A DNA stretch of 64,000 nt from Ailanthus altissimus (Eukaryota > Streptophyta > Magnoliopsida > Sapindales > Simaroubaceae). The notes beneath the pieces were generated by a model that was given only the letters and a program-made list of their open reading frames with translations, had not been told where the DNA came from and did no database searches. Where the stretch lies: the NCBI GenBank assembly GCA_946807835.1, contig OX327694.1, forward strand, positions 4,228,001 through 4,292,000, read 5' to 3'. Position numbers and translations under genes: made by a program. Below are positions 28,245 to 38,838 of the stretch, one piece after another; the first letter of the stretch is position 1, and the number at the start of each line of letters is the position of its first letter.

Positions 28245-29795
28245 TGTTAAGAATCATAAATAAATTAAGGAGATTATGTTGGAGATGGTGTTTCCGTGCC
28301 ATTTTGATAATAATCATTAATACATAATTATGTTGTAAGAAATTTGTAATATTTTCAGACATTATAGATTTAAAGGAGTTTAGATCTAATTCAGAGGAGT
28401 TTGAGTCAGTGTTAAAAAACAATTCTAAAAGTTAGAACCTTATTTGAAATGGGATAAAGACCCAAGAATATATTAGTAATAACATAATTATAAGAAGTTG
28501 CAAATGATGCTAAAAATTATCATTATGCAGTATGTTCTTGAAAACATCGCTCTTAATCTATGGTTACTAACACAAGTTGATCAGTATTCCTTTTGGATCA
28601 GTATATGTCTATATCTGAATTATTTGGATGGTTAGTCTTAGTAAAAGCTCATATGGGTATAAAGATATTCAATGAGAATTGGTATTGAATAGACTCATAA
28701 AGACCTCTAATAGACATCCTATAAAGCCATTATTGGAGATTCTTTTCAAAGTAGTTTTTATAGCCTGACTTAAGCCCTATGATGGGTTTGTGAGTGATCC
28801 ACCATGCTTCAATTTCATGCATATTAGAGACCCTTCTAGTCTGACTGCTGAGTGTCGCTGAGTATGGTCCGATGCTTATGGAGTTCGGTGTGTATAGATA
28901 TGAGATCAATCAGTTTATATGAAGAATGAAACTGTTTAATGAGCTCATTGACAAGTTGGCTTAATACAAAAAAAATTACCAGTATTACGAAAATAAAGAG
29001 ATGATTATGAAGTTGAAGAAGTAAATTGATAATATGCTTCACGAGGATGAAATCTATTGGAGGCAATATGAAAAGGTGATATGGTTGAAAGAAGGATGTT
29101 GAGAATAACAAGCAAATTATGGAGATTATGTTGGAAATGGTGCTTACATGCCATTCGATAAACAGTAATCATTTCGATAATAATCGTTAATATATAATTA
29201 TATGGTAAGAAACTTGTAACATTTACAGACATTATAGATTTAAAGGAGTTTGAGTCAGTGCTAAGAGTCAATCCTAAAAGTTAAAACCTTATCTGAAATG
29301 GGACAAAGATCTGAAAATATATTAGTAATGATATAATTGTGATGAGTCGCAAATGGTGTTAAAAATTATCATTATGCAATATGTTCTCGAAACATCGCTT
29401 CTAATCTATGATTATTGACACAGGTCGATTGAAATTCCTTTTGGATCAGTGTATGTCCACATCTGAATTGTTCGAATGGTTAGTCTTAGCAGACCATAGG
29501 CTTAGCGGAAGCTCATATGGGCATACAAGTATTCAATGAGAACTAGTACTGAACAAACTCACAAGGACCTCTAATAGACATCTCATAAAGCCATCATTAG
29601 AGGGTCTTCTGAAATTGAATAGTTTTCATAGTCTGACCTAAGCACCATGGTAGGCTTGTGAGTGATCCATCATATTTCGGTTCCACGCATGTCTGAGACC
29701 CTTCATGGACTGACTGCTGGGTGTTACTGGGTATAGTCTGATGCTTATAGAGTTCAATGTTTGTAGATATGGGATCAATCAACTCATATGGGTCA
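28071..29795 (+). repeat. Tandem duplication of about 0.85 kb across three transposon layers
   Basis: Unit A (about 28071-28921) and unit B (about 28922-29795) each contain, in the same order, the last part of LINE fragment 1, the first 32 bases of the copia LTR, and the first part of the long solo-LTR-like repeat. The offset at both internal junctions is 852 bp (28245 versus 29097; 28277 versus 29129). The duplication therefore arose after all three insertions. The units differ at many positions, so it is not recent. Confidence 0.85.
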
Positions 29796-30845
29796 GTTGT
29801 ATATCCTAGTGCTCTAAGAATTGTATTTCATGAAGTCTTTTAGCCAAAAACAGATACAAAAAAAAAAAATCGTAGACAAAAGAGTTTGCGTATATTGTTC
29901 AATGTAGAGATTTAACGGTAATGATCTGTATCTTTGCTCTTCTAGAATTAGCTGACGGAAGGATTATACAGATATAGTTGACATCAACTTGTATGGTTCA
30001 ATGCTTCATTCTATAATATCTGTACTGTGTATATTGGGCATCGTTCACAGACTTGTGAAAGTGTTTTATAAAATAAATAAGTGTGAATCTGGGAAATCTT
30101 ACAATATAAAGTGTATTCGTTAAGCATTAGGGTAGCGGATTAAGTCAAACAATTCAATTCGGGAGAATTTCAAAAAGCAGAATTTATTATAGATCTCTCA
30201 AGAAATATACGTGTCATGATGTAAGTGTTAAATCATTTATTTATTAGTTAACTAATAGAAAAATGACACATGGCATAATGGCTTTATGCATAAGTGACAC
30301 ATATCATATGCATGGCATGAATGGGTGACAAGTGTTAAGTATAAAGGGACGCTTGTCTTTATACATGGGATGCATGAAAGAAATGTGTTAAGCTTCCATT
30401 TGTGAAGTATTTCAAAGTTTACAATTTTTACAATTAAGCCCTTATTTTAAGTCATATATATAGTTAACTTTAAAATTATTTCAAAAAGATCCTTATTTGT
30501 TTATTTCTAAATGAGAGAAAATATATTAAGTTTTGAACTGATTTTGGATGAAAATCTTGTTGGAAATTTAAATGAATGCTGCCATTCTAACTCTGTAATC
30601 CCACTACTTTGTTTTAAACTAGAATTGCTTAATGAGATCAATTCGGGTGAGTTTCGAATCGATTTCTTCATCAAAGTTCTTCAAGGGTGAGTTTCTGTAA
30701 ACTCATAATGTATTTGATATGTTTCTGAGTATGCTTATTGATTAAAATGTTTAATTCTGCTACGTAATTGCTTGTTAGACATGCATTTGAGTTTTAATCA
30801 ATTTGTAAACAATTCATATGCATGCATATTGAATACTCGATAACA
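28277..30845 (+). repeat. Long solo-LTR-like repeat, copy 3, inside the copia 5' LTR
   Basis: Starts TGTTGG and ends ATAACA. It is flanked by GATTA (28272-28276) and AATTA (30846-30850), as for an LTR with a 5-bp target duplication. Without the internal tandem duplication it would be about 1.7 kb. It contains GCGGATTAAG-like and GGAAGGATTATAC blocks and a CAATATAAAGTGTA TATA-like word near 30100 shared with copy 1. No coding sequence is present, which fits a solo LTR. Confidence 0.65.
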
Positions 30846-31053
30846 AATTAATTTCTTAATTTTTAGGGATATTTGATTGTATATTTTTGTAAATATATGA
30901 TCATATTAGAGGTGTATAATTGTATATTATCTTTTCATAATTATAGCTAGCTTTATTTCTATTTTTATAAGTTGTTTTGTATTTATAAAAGAGGGAGTAT
31001 TTATGTCGTCTTCAATAATAAGAAATAATATTTCGTCTCTCACTTAACCTATA
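30846..31053 (+). repeat. Second part of the copia 5' LTR
   Basis: Matches 35447-35652 of the 3' LTR from the TAGGGATATTTGATTG region onward, ending CTTAACCTATA immediately before the primer-binding site. The first 32 bp of this LTR lie at 28245-28276. Confidence 0.85.
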
Positions 31054-31066
31054 TGGTATCAGAGCC
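31054..31066 (+). other. Primer-binding site of the copia element
   Basis: TGGTATCAGAGCC, the exact complement of the plant initiator tRNA-Met 3' end, directly after the LTR. Confidence 0.88.
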
Positions 31067-31099
31067 AACATAATTGGCTCCTTCATCCTCTATTTTTTT

Positions 31100-34000
31100 T
31101 TAACGTTATTCCTTTATTTACTTCTTTTTCATCCATCCCTTTTTTTTCGATCCCATTCCTTATCTATCACCATGTCATAAATTGTTAAATCAATCCTTAC
31201 CACCACCATCAACACTAACTCTTCTAAACCATTAATTGAATCATACCCACTTTTATATTTCAACTCTGTCCAAATTACTATAATCTGCCTCGATGAGAAT
31301 AGCTTTCTCAAGTGGTCCTAGTTTATTTGAATGTTTATTAAAGGAGAGGAAAAATCAAGCATCTAACTAGTGATATTACATAACCAGAAAAAACTGATGC
31401 TAGCTATGTTGTTTGGGACGCCAAAAAATTTATGATAATTACCTGATTAGTAAACTCCACAGAGGAGGACATAAGTTCAAACTACATGTGTTATGTTATT
31501 ACCAAAGATCTTTAGGATAATCTCACTTTGATGTATTCTAACCTCGGAAATCAATCTTAAGTATATAAGTTAGAACTCAAACTAAGGAAAGTTAGTTAAG
31601 GTGAGAATTTTTTCATTAATTATATCAATATTCTCAAATGTTTGTGGCAGGATCTTAACTTATTCAATAATGATATAAGTGGAAGAATGATGATGTTTGT
31701 AAGTACTTTAAAAAGAATGAGGAAAACTCATAGATTTTCAAACTTTTGGCTGGGCTCAACATTATTTTTGATGAAGTATGAGGTAGGATTATAGGTTGTC
31801 AACCTCTCCCTTCCCTTGGTGAAGTTTTTTCTGAAGTTCGGCGTGAAAAAAGCTAGAAGAATGACATACTTAGCAAAAAAATACACCATTAGATAGGTGG
31901 AAAACTCAGTATTAATAAGGACTGTTGTGCTGCCTATCGCGCCTCTAATACCCAGCGCCGCTGATATGTCAAACCAAAGATTTGGTGTAGTTATTGTAAT
32001 AAACTATGACATACTCATTAATCCTCCTAGAAATTACATAAGAAACCTACTGATTGGAAACTTGTTAAGTGGAAGAATGTAAACAAAATGATTGAATTGT
32101 GCCATAGCCAAAGACATGCTATAGTTGCTACTGAGATTAGCAAAGAAGAAATCGAACAATTGTTGCAGCTGCTGAAATTTACTTCGCTGACTCCTCGTAC
32201 CCTATAGCATCATTGGTTCAAATAGGTAGTAATATGTATACTAATTCCTCTTCGTTAACTGCATCTTAGATCATAGATTCGGGTGCCTCTCACCATATAA
32301 CAAATCTGTCTCATTTGTTTATATCTTATGAACTTCTTTCTGGAAATAAAAAAGTACGTATTGCAGATGGAAGCTTATCTCCTATTGTTTATCAAGGATC
32401 AATTCCTTTGTAAAAAAAAATTATTCTAAAATTTGTTTTATATGTCTCAAAACTCTCTTATAATCTTTTATCAATAAGTCATTTATCTAAGGATTTTATA
32501 TTTTGTGTTATTTTTTGTAACTCTTGTGGTGAATTCCAGGATTGAACATGATAATGATGATTGGTAATGCTAAAATAATAAAAGACTATTTTGATGACAA
32601 CTATATTGAGAATAAACAAGCTCAAGGTTTTATTGATAGTGTTCGTTCAAACCCTATTCATGATAAAATAATGCTTTGGTATAATAGACTAAGACATCTT
32701 AGTTTCTTTTATTTAAAGTACTTATTTCCATATTTATTTAAAGAAGTGAATTGTAACTCTTTGGTTTATAAAACTTTTTTTGTTGCTAAAAGCTATCAGA
32801 ATTCTTATAAAATAAAACCATATTGTACTTCCAAACCTTTTTATTTAATCGAAAGTGATGTTTGGAGTCCTTCAAAGATTATTACATTAACCAGAAAGAA
32901 ATGATTTGTGACATTCATGGATGATTATACATGTCTATACTGGCTTTACCTAATGAACTCAAAAAATAAGGTTGCAAAACACTTTGAAAAGTTTTACTTT
33001 CTAGTCAAAAATTAATTTCAAACCAAATTAAGTATTTTTCAAAGTGACAATAGAACATAATTTTTTAATGAATGTTTAGGAATTTTTAAAAAAAAAATAG
33101 TATTTTACACTAATCAACTTATAGGGATACTCCTCAATAAAATATAATTATAGAACGAAAAAATAGGCATTTACTTAAAGTAGCTAAAGCTCTTATGTTT
33201 CATATGAATGTTCCTAAATATCTTTGGGGAGATGAAATCTTAATAAATTTCTATTTGATTAATAGAATGCCTACTAGGATTTTAAATTATGAAACTCTAT
33301 TATAAACTTTTAAGAAATCTTTTTCACATACAAGTCTCACTAATAATCCCACTTTAAAAGTTTTTGGGTGTACAGAGTTTGTCCATGTTTCATTTCATCT
33401 TTGATATAAATTCAATCCACGAGCTAAAAAATATATTTTTTTTAAAGGATGTTCTTCTAATAAAAAAGGCTATAAATGTTTTAATTCAGTCACTAAAAAA
33501 TTTCACGTTAGTATAGATGTTCAATTTTTTGAAACAATTTTGTTTTACATTAAACTCCTATTTAAGGGTAGAATTTGAACAAAGATCAATTTTGACAACA
33601 AAAAGAATAAAAACCAATTGTTTTTTTCTTGAAATAAATTAGGATATAAATGCTTTAACTAGAAAAAATAAGGCAAATAATGATCTATCTATGCCAAGTA
33701 AAATTATATCACAAACAAAGGGAGAAATTCTACCACTTATGACCACTGAATTTTGTGTTTATAGCAGATGCAAGTTTAATCTTAATTGCAAATCTTCTAG
33801 TCAATCTTTAGCATGATCAATCATCGCCTCCTAGTTCTCCAATCCCAAGTAATCTTCTTATAAATTTTACTCATTTATCCTTTTTCTGATCTTAATGTTC
33901 CAATTTCTATTAAAAAAAAAGGTAGGAACTGTACCGAACATCATATTACCAAATATCTGTCCTACCATAGACTTTCAAAAAATACAAAGCTTTTCACCAC

Positions 34001-35400
34001 AAATGTTTCTCACTTGTTTGTACTTACAATTATACAGGAAGCAATAAGACATTCATATTGTAAGTCAACAGTATATGATAAAATGAAAGCTCTTCAAGAA
34101 AAACAAAACTAGAGAGATTGTTAATTTACCCAGAGAGAATAAGATAGTAAGATGCGAACGGGTCTTCACAATCAAATGTAAGTCTGATGGGAGTATAGAG
34201 AGATACAAGGCGAGACTTATTGCTAAAGGTTTCACACAAATCTATGAAGTTGACTACCAAGAATATTTTGCACTTGTTACAAAGATCAACTCTATTTGAG
34301 TATTATTTTCTCTTGTAGTACATCTTAATTGGCTTCTACAGTAGTTAGATATAAATTATGCCTTCTTGAATAGGGATTTGGAGGAAGAAGTATTTGTGGA
34401 CTCATTGCCAAGCTTCAAAGAAATTTTTTTTTTAAAAGTATGCCGATTGAAGAAGTCATTATATGGCCTTAAGTAATCTATTATGGTCTAGTTTGATAAG
34501 CTTGATAAAATGAAGAAAGCCTTAGCTTGTAAATTTAAAATTAAAGACTTGGGTCCTCTAAAATACTTTCTTGGAATAGAATTTGCTAGATCCAAGAAGA
34601 GTATTGTTATCTCTTAAAGGAAGTACATACTTGACTTGCTTAGAGAAATTGACGTGCTTGGTTGCGAAGCAGTAAAAATCTTTATAGAACCAAATCAGAA
34701 ATTCGAATCGGCAATATTGGAAGAGGTGATTAATAAGAAAATGTACCAACACTTAACTAAGAGACTAATTTATCTCTCACATACACATCTTAATATTACA
34801 TTGTTATAAGCATGGTAAGTCAATTCATGCACTCACCTAATCAAGGACACTTTGATATTGTAAACATAATACTAAGGTACTTAAAAGGGACATTCTAAAG
34901 GGGTATTCTATATGAATATAAGGGACATCTCTAAGTTGAATTATTCACTAATGTAGATTAGACAAGAAGTGTAACAGACAAAAGATTAACTTCGGGATAT
35001 TATATCTTTGTTGAAGGAAACCTTATAACTTGGCGTTGTAAAAATAAAATGTAGTAGCTAAAAGTAGTGTTGAAGCTATGTTTAAAGCAGTGGTATATGG
35101 TATCTATAAAGTTTTATGGATTAAACAGTTTCTTGAAGAACTTAAAGCTATTAATACCTTACCTATGAAGATTTTTGTGATAACAAAGCTACCTTTGCAA
35201 TTGCACACAATCCAGTACTTTATGATAGAACCAAACATGTTAAAGTTCACAAACATATTATCAAAGAAAAAATAGAAGATGGATTGATTGTCATACCTTA
35301 CATTTCTCTATCAGAAAAAGTAGCAGACATACTCACTAAAAGTCTATCAAAGAAGCAGTTTGATACTTTAGTTAGTAAAATGGCCATGGATGGCATTTTT
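31100..35400 (+). pseudogene. Copia gag-pol remains
   Basis: The first kilobase is a badly broken gag. At about 32270 the protease signature IIDSGASHHITN appears. The integrase zone follows at 32540-33400 (LWYNRLRHLSFFYLKYL, FVTFMDDYTCLYWLYLM, SDNRT, GDEILINFYLINRMPTRI). Reverse transcriptase follows at about 34130-34620 (YKARLIAKGFTQ, LKKSLYGLK, FKIKDLGPLKYFLGIEF). RNase H remnants run to about 35390. Stops interrupt nearly every block, and the YVDD catalytic loop is not recognisable between the last two RT blocks, where sequence seems deleted. Confidence 0.82.
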
Positions 35401-35409
35401 CGACCAGCT

Positions 35410-35653
35410 TAAGGGGGAGTGTTGAGAATCACAAACAAATCAAGGAGATTAATTCTCTGATTTCTAGGGATATTGATTGTATATTTTTGTAAATATAGGA
35501 TTTTATTAAAGGTGTATAGTTGTATAATATCTTTTCACAATTATAGCTAACTTTATTTTTATTTTTATAGGTTGATTGTATTTATAAAATGGAGAGTATT
35601 TCTGCCTTCTTCAATAGCAAGAAATAATGTTTCTTCTTCCATTTAACCTATAA
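35410..35653 (+). repeat. Copia polypurine tract and 3' LTR
   Basis: TTAAGGGGGAG precedes TGTTGAGAATC at 35420. The LTR is short, about 234 bp, ends AACCTATA and holds a TTTATAAAATGGAG TATA-like word. Confidence 0.83.
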
Positions 35654-37379
35654 AAGGGATAAAAATATAAAATTCTTATACACTATTACTTGTAAAAGGA
35701 AGAGGAATAATACAATCAAGGTGATTGTTAATAAAGAGAGAGATTGGGTAAAGGAAGAGCAGGCTATGAGTGGGGTTTTAATGATTATTTTGAAAACATT
35801 TTTAACTCAACAAAGCTATTCGCAGACAATAAAAAGAAGGCTTTGGAGATATTAGAGACCAATGCATTTGCTGAGATGAATAAAGAGTTGCAAAGTCCTT
35901 TTACAAGGGAAAAAGTGCTCCAAGTTGTTTGGCAGATGAACCCCCTAACACTTCAGACTCTAATGGCCTATTAGCTAGATTCTACAAAAGATACTAGTAG
36001 GCATAAGGGAAGACACCAACAATTATGCCTAAATATTTTGAATCATCAAAGTAACTCGCTTCTATCAATCATACATTAATTATTCTGATTTCTAAAGTTC
36101 TCATCCCTAAAAGCCTACTAACTTTAAGCCAATTAGCCTCTGTAATGTCAGTTATAAAATCAAAGCCAAAACTATTGCCAATAGATTGAAGATAGTATTA
36201 GGTTCTGTAATTTTCCAAACCAATGTGCTTTTCTCCTTAATAGATTAATCAGTGATAACATAATCATAGGGTATGAGTGTTTTCATAAAATAAGGAGTAA
36301 AAAAAAGGGAAATGAGGTTATGTAGCAATGAAATTAGACATTAGCAAAGCTTATGATAGAGTAGAGTGAAACTTTTTGAGGGACGTTATAGTTAGGCTGG
36401 GTTAGCAGACATGGTAGATAGAATTAATAAAGAATTTTATTGCAACAATATCTTTGTCAGCCCAAACATTCCAGGGAATTAGGCAAAAACTCTTTAATAT
36501 GTCTCTTAACTAAAAGAGTTCTCAATACATGAAAGGTACCTTGGTCTACCTTAAGGATATTAAAGAATGTTAAAGACTTGTAGGAGAGATTCTTTTCAAG
36601 TGGGGAAAAGTTGGTGCTAATTAAAGCAGTAGAACAAGCAATAAGAGTGTGTTCAAGATGCCAAGGGGCTTGTGTGAGGAGATCAACAAAATAGCATCGA
36701 AGATCTGGTAAGGTGCAATAATGGCTCAAGGAAAAAGAATCCATTAGGCAAGTTGAAAAAGAATGAGTTAGAGCAAAAGTTATGGGGCCTAGGCTTCAGG
36801 GATCTATCCTTGCTGGCCAAGTAAGGTTGAAGGATCCTTCGGAATCCTAACTCTTTAATAGCTCAGATGTTAAAAGTTAGATATATTAAGCATGGTCAAT
36901 TTATGGGCGCAAGCTAGGAAGTATCCCCTCGTACATATGAAGAAGCCTATTGTGGGGAAGATGGTTTCTTAACAAAAGAATTAGATGGATTATAGACAAT
37001 AGAAATAATGTGGTCATTTATAAAAGTAAATGGATCCCCAGAGAATCAACCTTTAGGCTTATATTCCTATAAAAATTTTCAAGTGACAGTAAGGTAGCAG
37101 TTATGATTAATGAGAAAAGGCAATAAGATCGGGAAGTGTTAGAAGATAATTTTCTATAAGAAAGAATGTGGCCATTTATAAAACTAAATAGATCCCCAAA
37201 GAATTAAACTTTAGGCTTATATCCCCAAAAAAAACTTCCAAGTGATAGTAAGGTAGTAGTTCTGATTAATGAGAGAAGGCAATGGGATCTAGAGTTGTTG
37301 GAAGATAGTTTTTTACAAGAAGACGTTGACATGTATTGGAGATTTGATGATTCAACAAGTGTGGCTATACATGAGGAAG
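35654..37379 (+). mobile_element. L1-type LINE, fragment 2 (reverse transcriptase to C-terminal region)
   Basis: Continues the LINE of 27650-28244. In order it shows GDKNIKFLYT, ELQSPFTREKVLQVVWQMNP, LISKVLIPK, IIGYECFHKIRSKKKGNEVM and AMKLDISKAYDRVE (RT core block), then after a gap LWGLGFRDLSLLAK and NPNSLIAQMLKVRYIKHG of the C-terminal region. The part carrying the catalytic (Y/F)xDD is missing between about 36420 and 36560, probably by deletion. A roughly 160-bp unit is tandemly duplicated at 37003-37321. Confidence 0.78.
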
Positions 37380-38385
37380 TCTAGGACGTGTGGGACACGA
37401 AGAGGAAAGCGAAATGAGACTCAGACGCGAAAGAATCGAGAAAAAGCATAAAGTTAATAATAGGGTTGAGCCCAAGGATGAACGTCATGGCTTTTAGATC
37501 AATAAGTCACCGCTGCGGCGCTGGTTTCCAGTGCCAAAGTAGGCAAAGTTAGTTTTTAATCCGAATTTTTTAATTTTGAAAAGTTTTAGACTTTCAAAAC
37601 ACGTGGACTCTTACATAAGGATTAGAGTTAGTAGGCACGAAATAACTCCTATATAAACCCTTTAAGTTGAAATTAAGCATTAAAGTGAGACTTTAAGAGA
37701 TGAAAGAATTAGATAGACACTAAGTGCTTTTGTGCATTAGGATGGAACCATTTGGATGTTCATTATTCGTGAAAGAGTAAGGTTACACTAAACACTATTC
37801 TTTTGAGGGTTCTTCATTGGATTTTCTTTGTAAATTCTCTAGGGAGTTAATAAGAGAGGTTAGGATCCTTAGATCCACCGTGGACGTAGGCAATTTGGCC
37901 GAACCACGTAAGTAATTGTATTGTGCTTTTTATTATTTGCTTTGAGTTTTTATTATTTTTGCTTGATATCTAGGTTATATCATTGAGTAACGAAGTTAGG
38001 GTTTAAGGTTGAACTTGATTAGGATTCTTCGCTTTAACCTAATCTCACGGGAAGAATGGCGATTCTTCCAACAAATTGATATCAGAGTTAAGATTCGATA
38101 ATACATATCAAGAATATTTAAACCATTACTACAATCAAGTAAAAAATAGAGAAATTCATAGAATGAATGACTTTAATTTTTAGAGGAAAAAAATTAGAAC
38201 TTTACTAATAAAAGAATGGATAGACTCAGTCTTTAAATAAGTCAGTTCCTCAACTAACGAAGAAACGATAACTTTAAAATTTGAATAAAAAAATTGAGAC
38301 ATAATTCAAAAAAAGACTCACAACACTATAATCTTAACATTATAATAAATGCCGAAAAAGAGAATCAATTTAAACAGATGACATT
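37380..38385 (+). mobile_element. Truncated copia copy: LTR, primer-binding site and start of gag
   Basis: An LTR of about 0.7 kb with a CTCCTATATAAACC TATA box (about 37645) ends CCAACA at 38073. It is followed by TTGATATCAGAGTTAAG (38076-38092), a decayed initiator tRNA-Met primer-binding site. A gag N-terminus with several stops follows, resembling that of the 41.7-kb copia element. It breaks off at about 38385, where LINE sequence resumes. The 5' end of the LTR is uncertain. The rest of the element is gone, so the insertion was followed by a deletion. Confidence 0.65.
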
Positions 38386-38838
38386 TCAAGAGGATGGATC
38401 AGAGTTAATGTGAATGTTGCATGTTGCAGTAAATCCAGAAAAACAACAACGTTGGTTTAGGAGCAATAATTGGAAGTGACGAGGGGAATACAATTGCAAT
38501 AGCAGTGCTTCAAGTCTCTCTTAAACAGACGTGGAAATAGCAGAGGCCGAAGCTATACATTCATGTGCTACGAGCCTTGATTATTCAAATATGGTGGTAG
38601 AAACATATGCTTGTAATGTTGTTAGCTTAATCAAGAGAGTTAAAATTCTTATCAGAATCTAAATGGGTCATCAAATGATATCTGCAACTAAATGAAAGGA
38701 GGAACTCAAATTGTAATTAGGCATATTCATAGATCTAGGAATGATTTGGCTCAAAAGTGGTATGGCTGAACTCATTTCCTGTGTAACTTTTTCTGGTTAT
38801 GAATATATTTGCTTTAAAAAAAGAAGAAAAAAAAAAAC
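38385..38838 (+). mobile_element. L1-type LINE, fragment 3 (RNase H domain and A-rich tail)
   Basis: Frames give AVNPEKQQ, AEAEAIHSCATSLDYSN and VVETYACNVVSLIKRVK, the plant LINE C-terminal RNase H-like domain, then an A-rich tail at about 38815-38837. This is the 3' end of the LINE started at 27650. Confidence 0.75.

Larger units (their letters stand above)
28245..35653 (+). mobile_element. Ty1/copia retrotransposon inserted in the LINE
   Basis: The 5' LTR begins at 28245 (TGTTAAGAATC), is interrupted after 28276 by another repeat, and resumes at 30846-31053. It is followed by a perfect TGGTATCAGAGCC primer-binding site, a decayed gag-pol, a polypurine tract and a 3' LTR at 35420-35653. Flanks AAGGA (28240-28244) and AAGGG (35654-35658) fit a 5-bp target duplication, although the exact last LTR base is uncertain. 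Stops and frameshifts throughout pol show that it is dead. Confidence 0.85.

Noticed and set aside
37380..38385. Host gene promoter with TATA box near 37645
   Set aside because: The TATA word is followed by an LTR end, a decayed initiator tRNA-Met primer-binding site and a gag N-terminus, so it belongs to a truncated retroelement.
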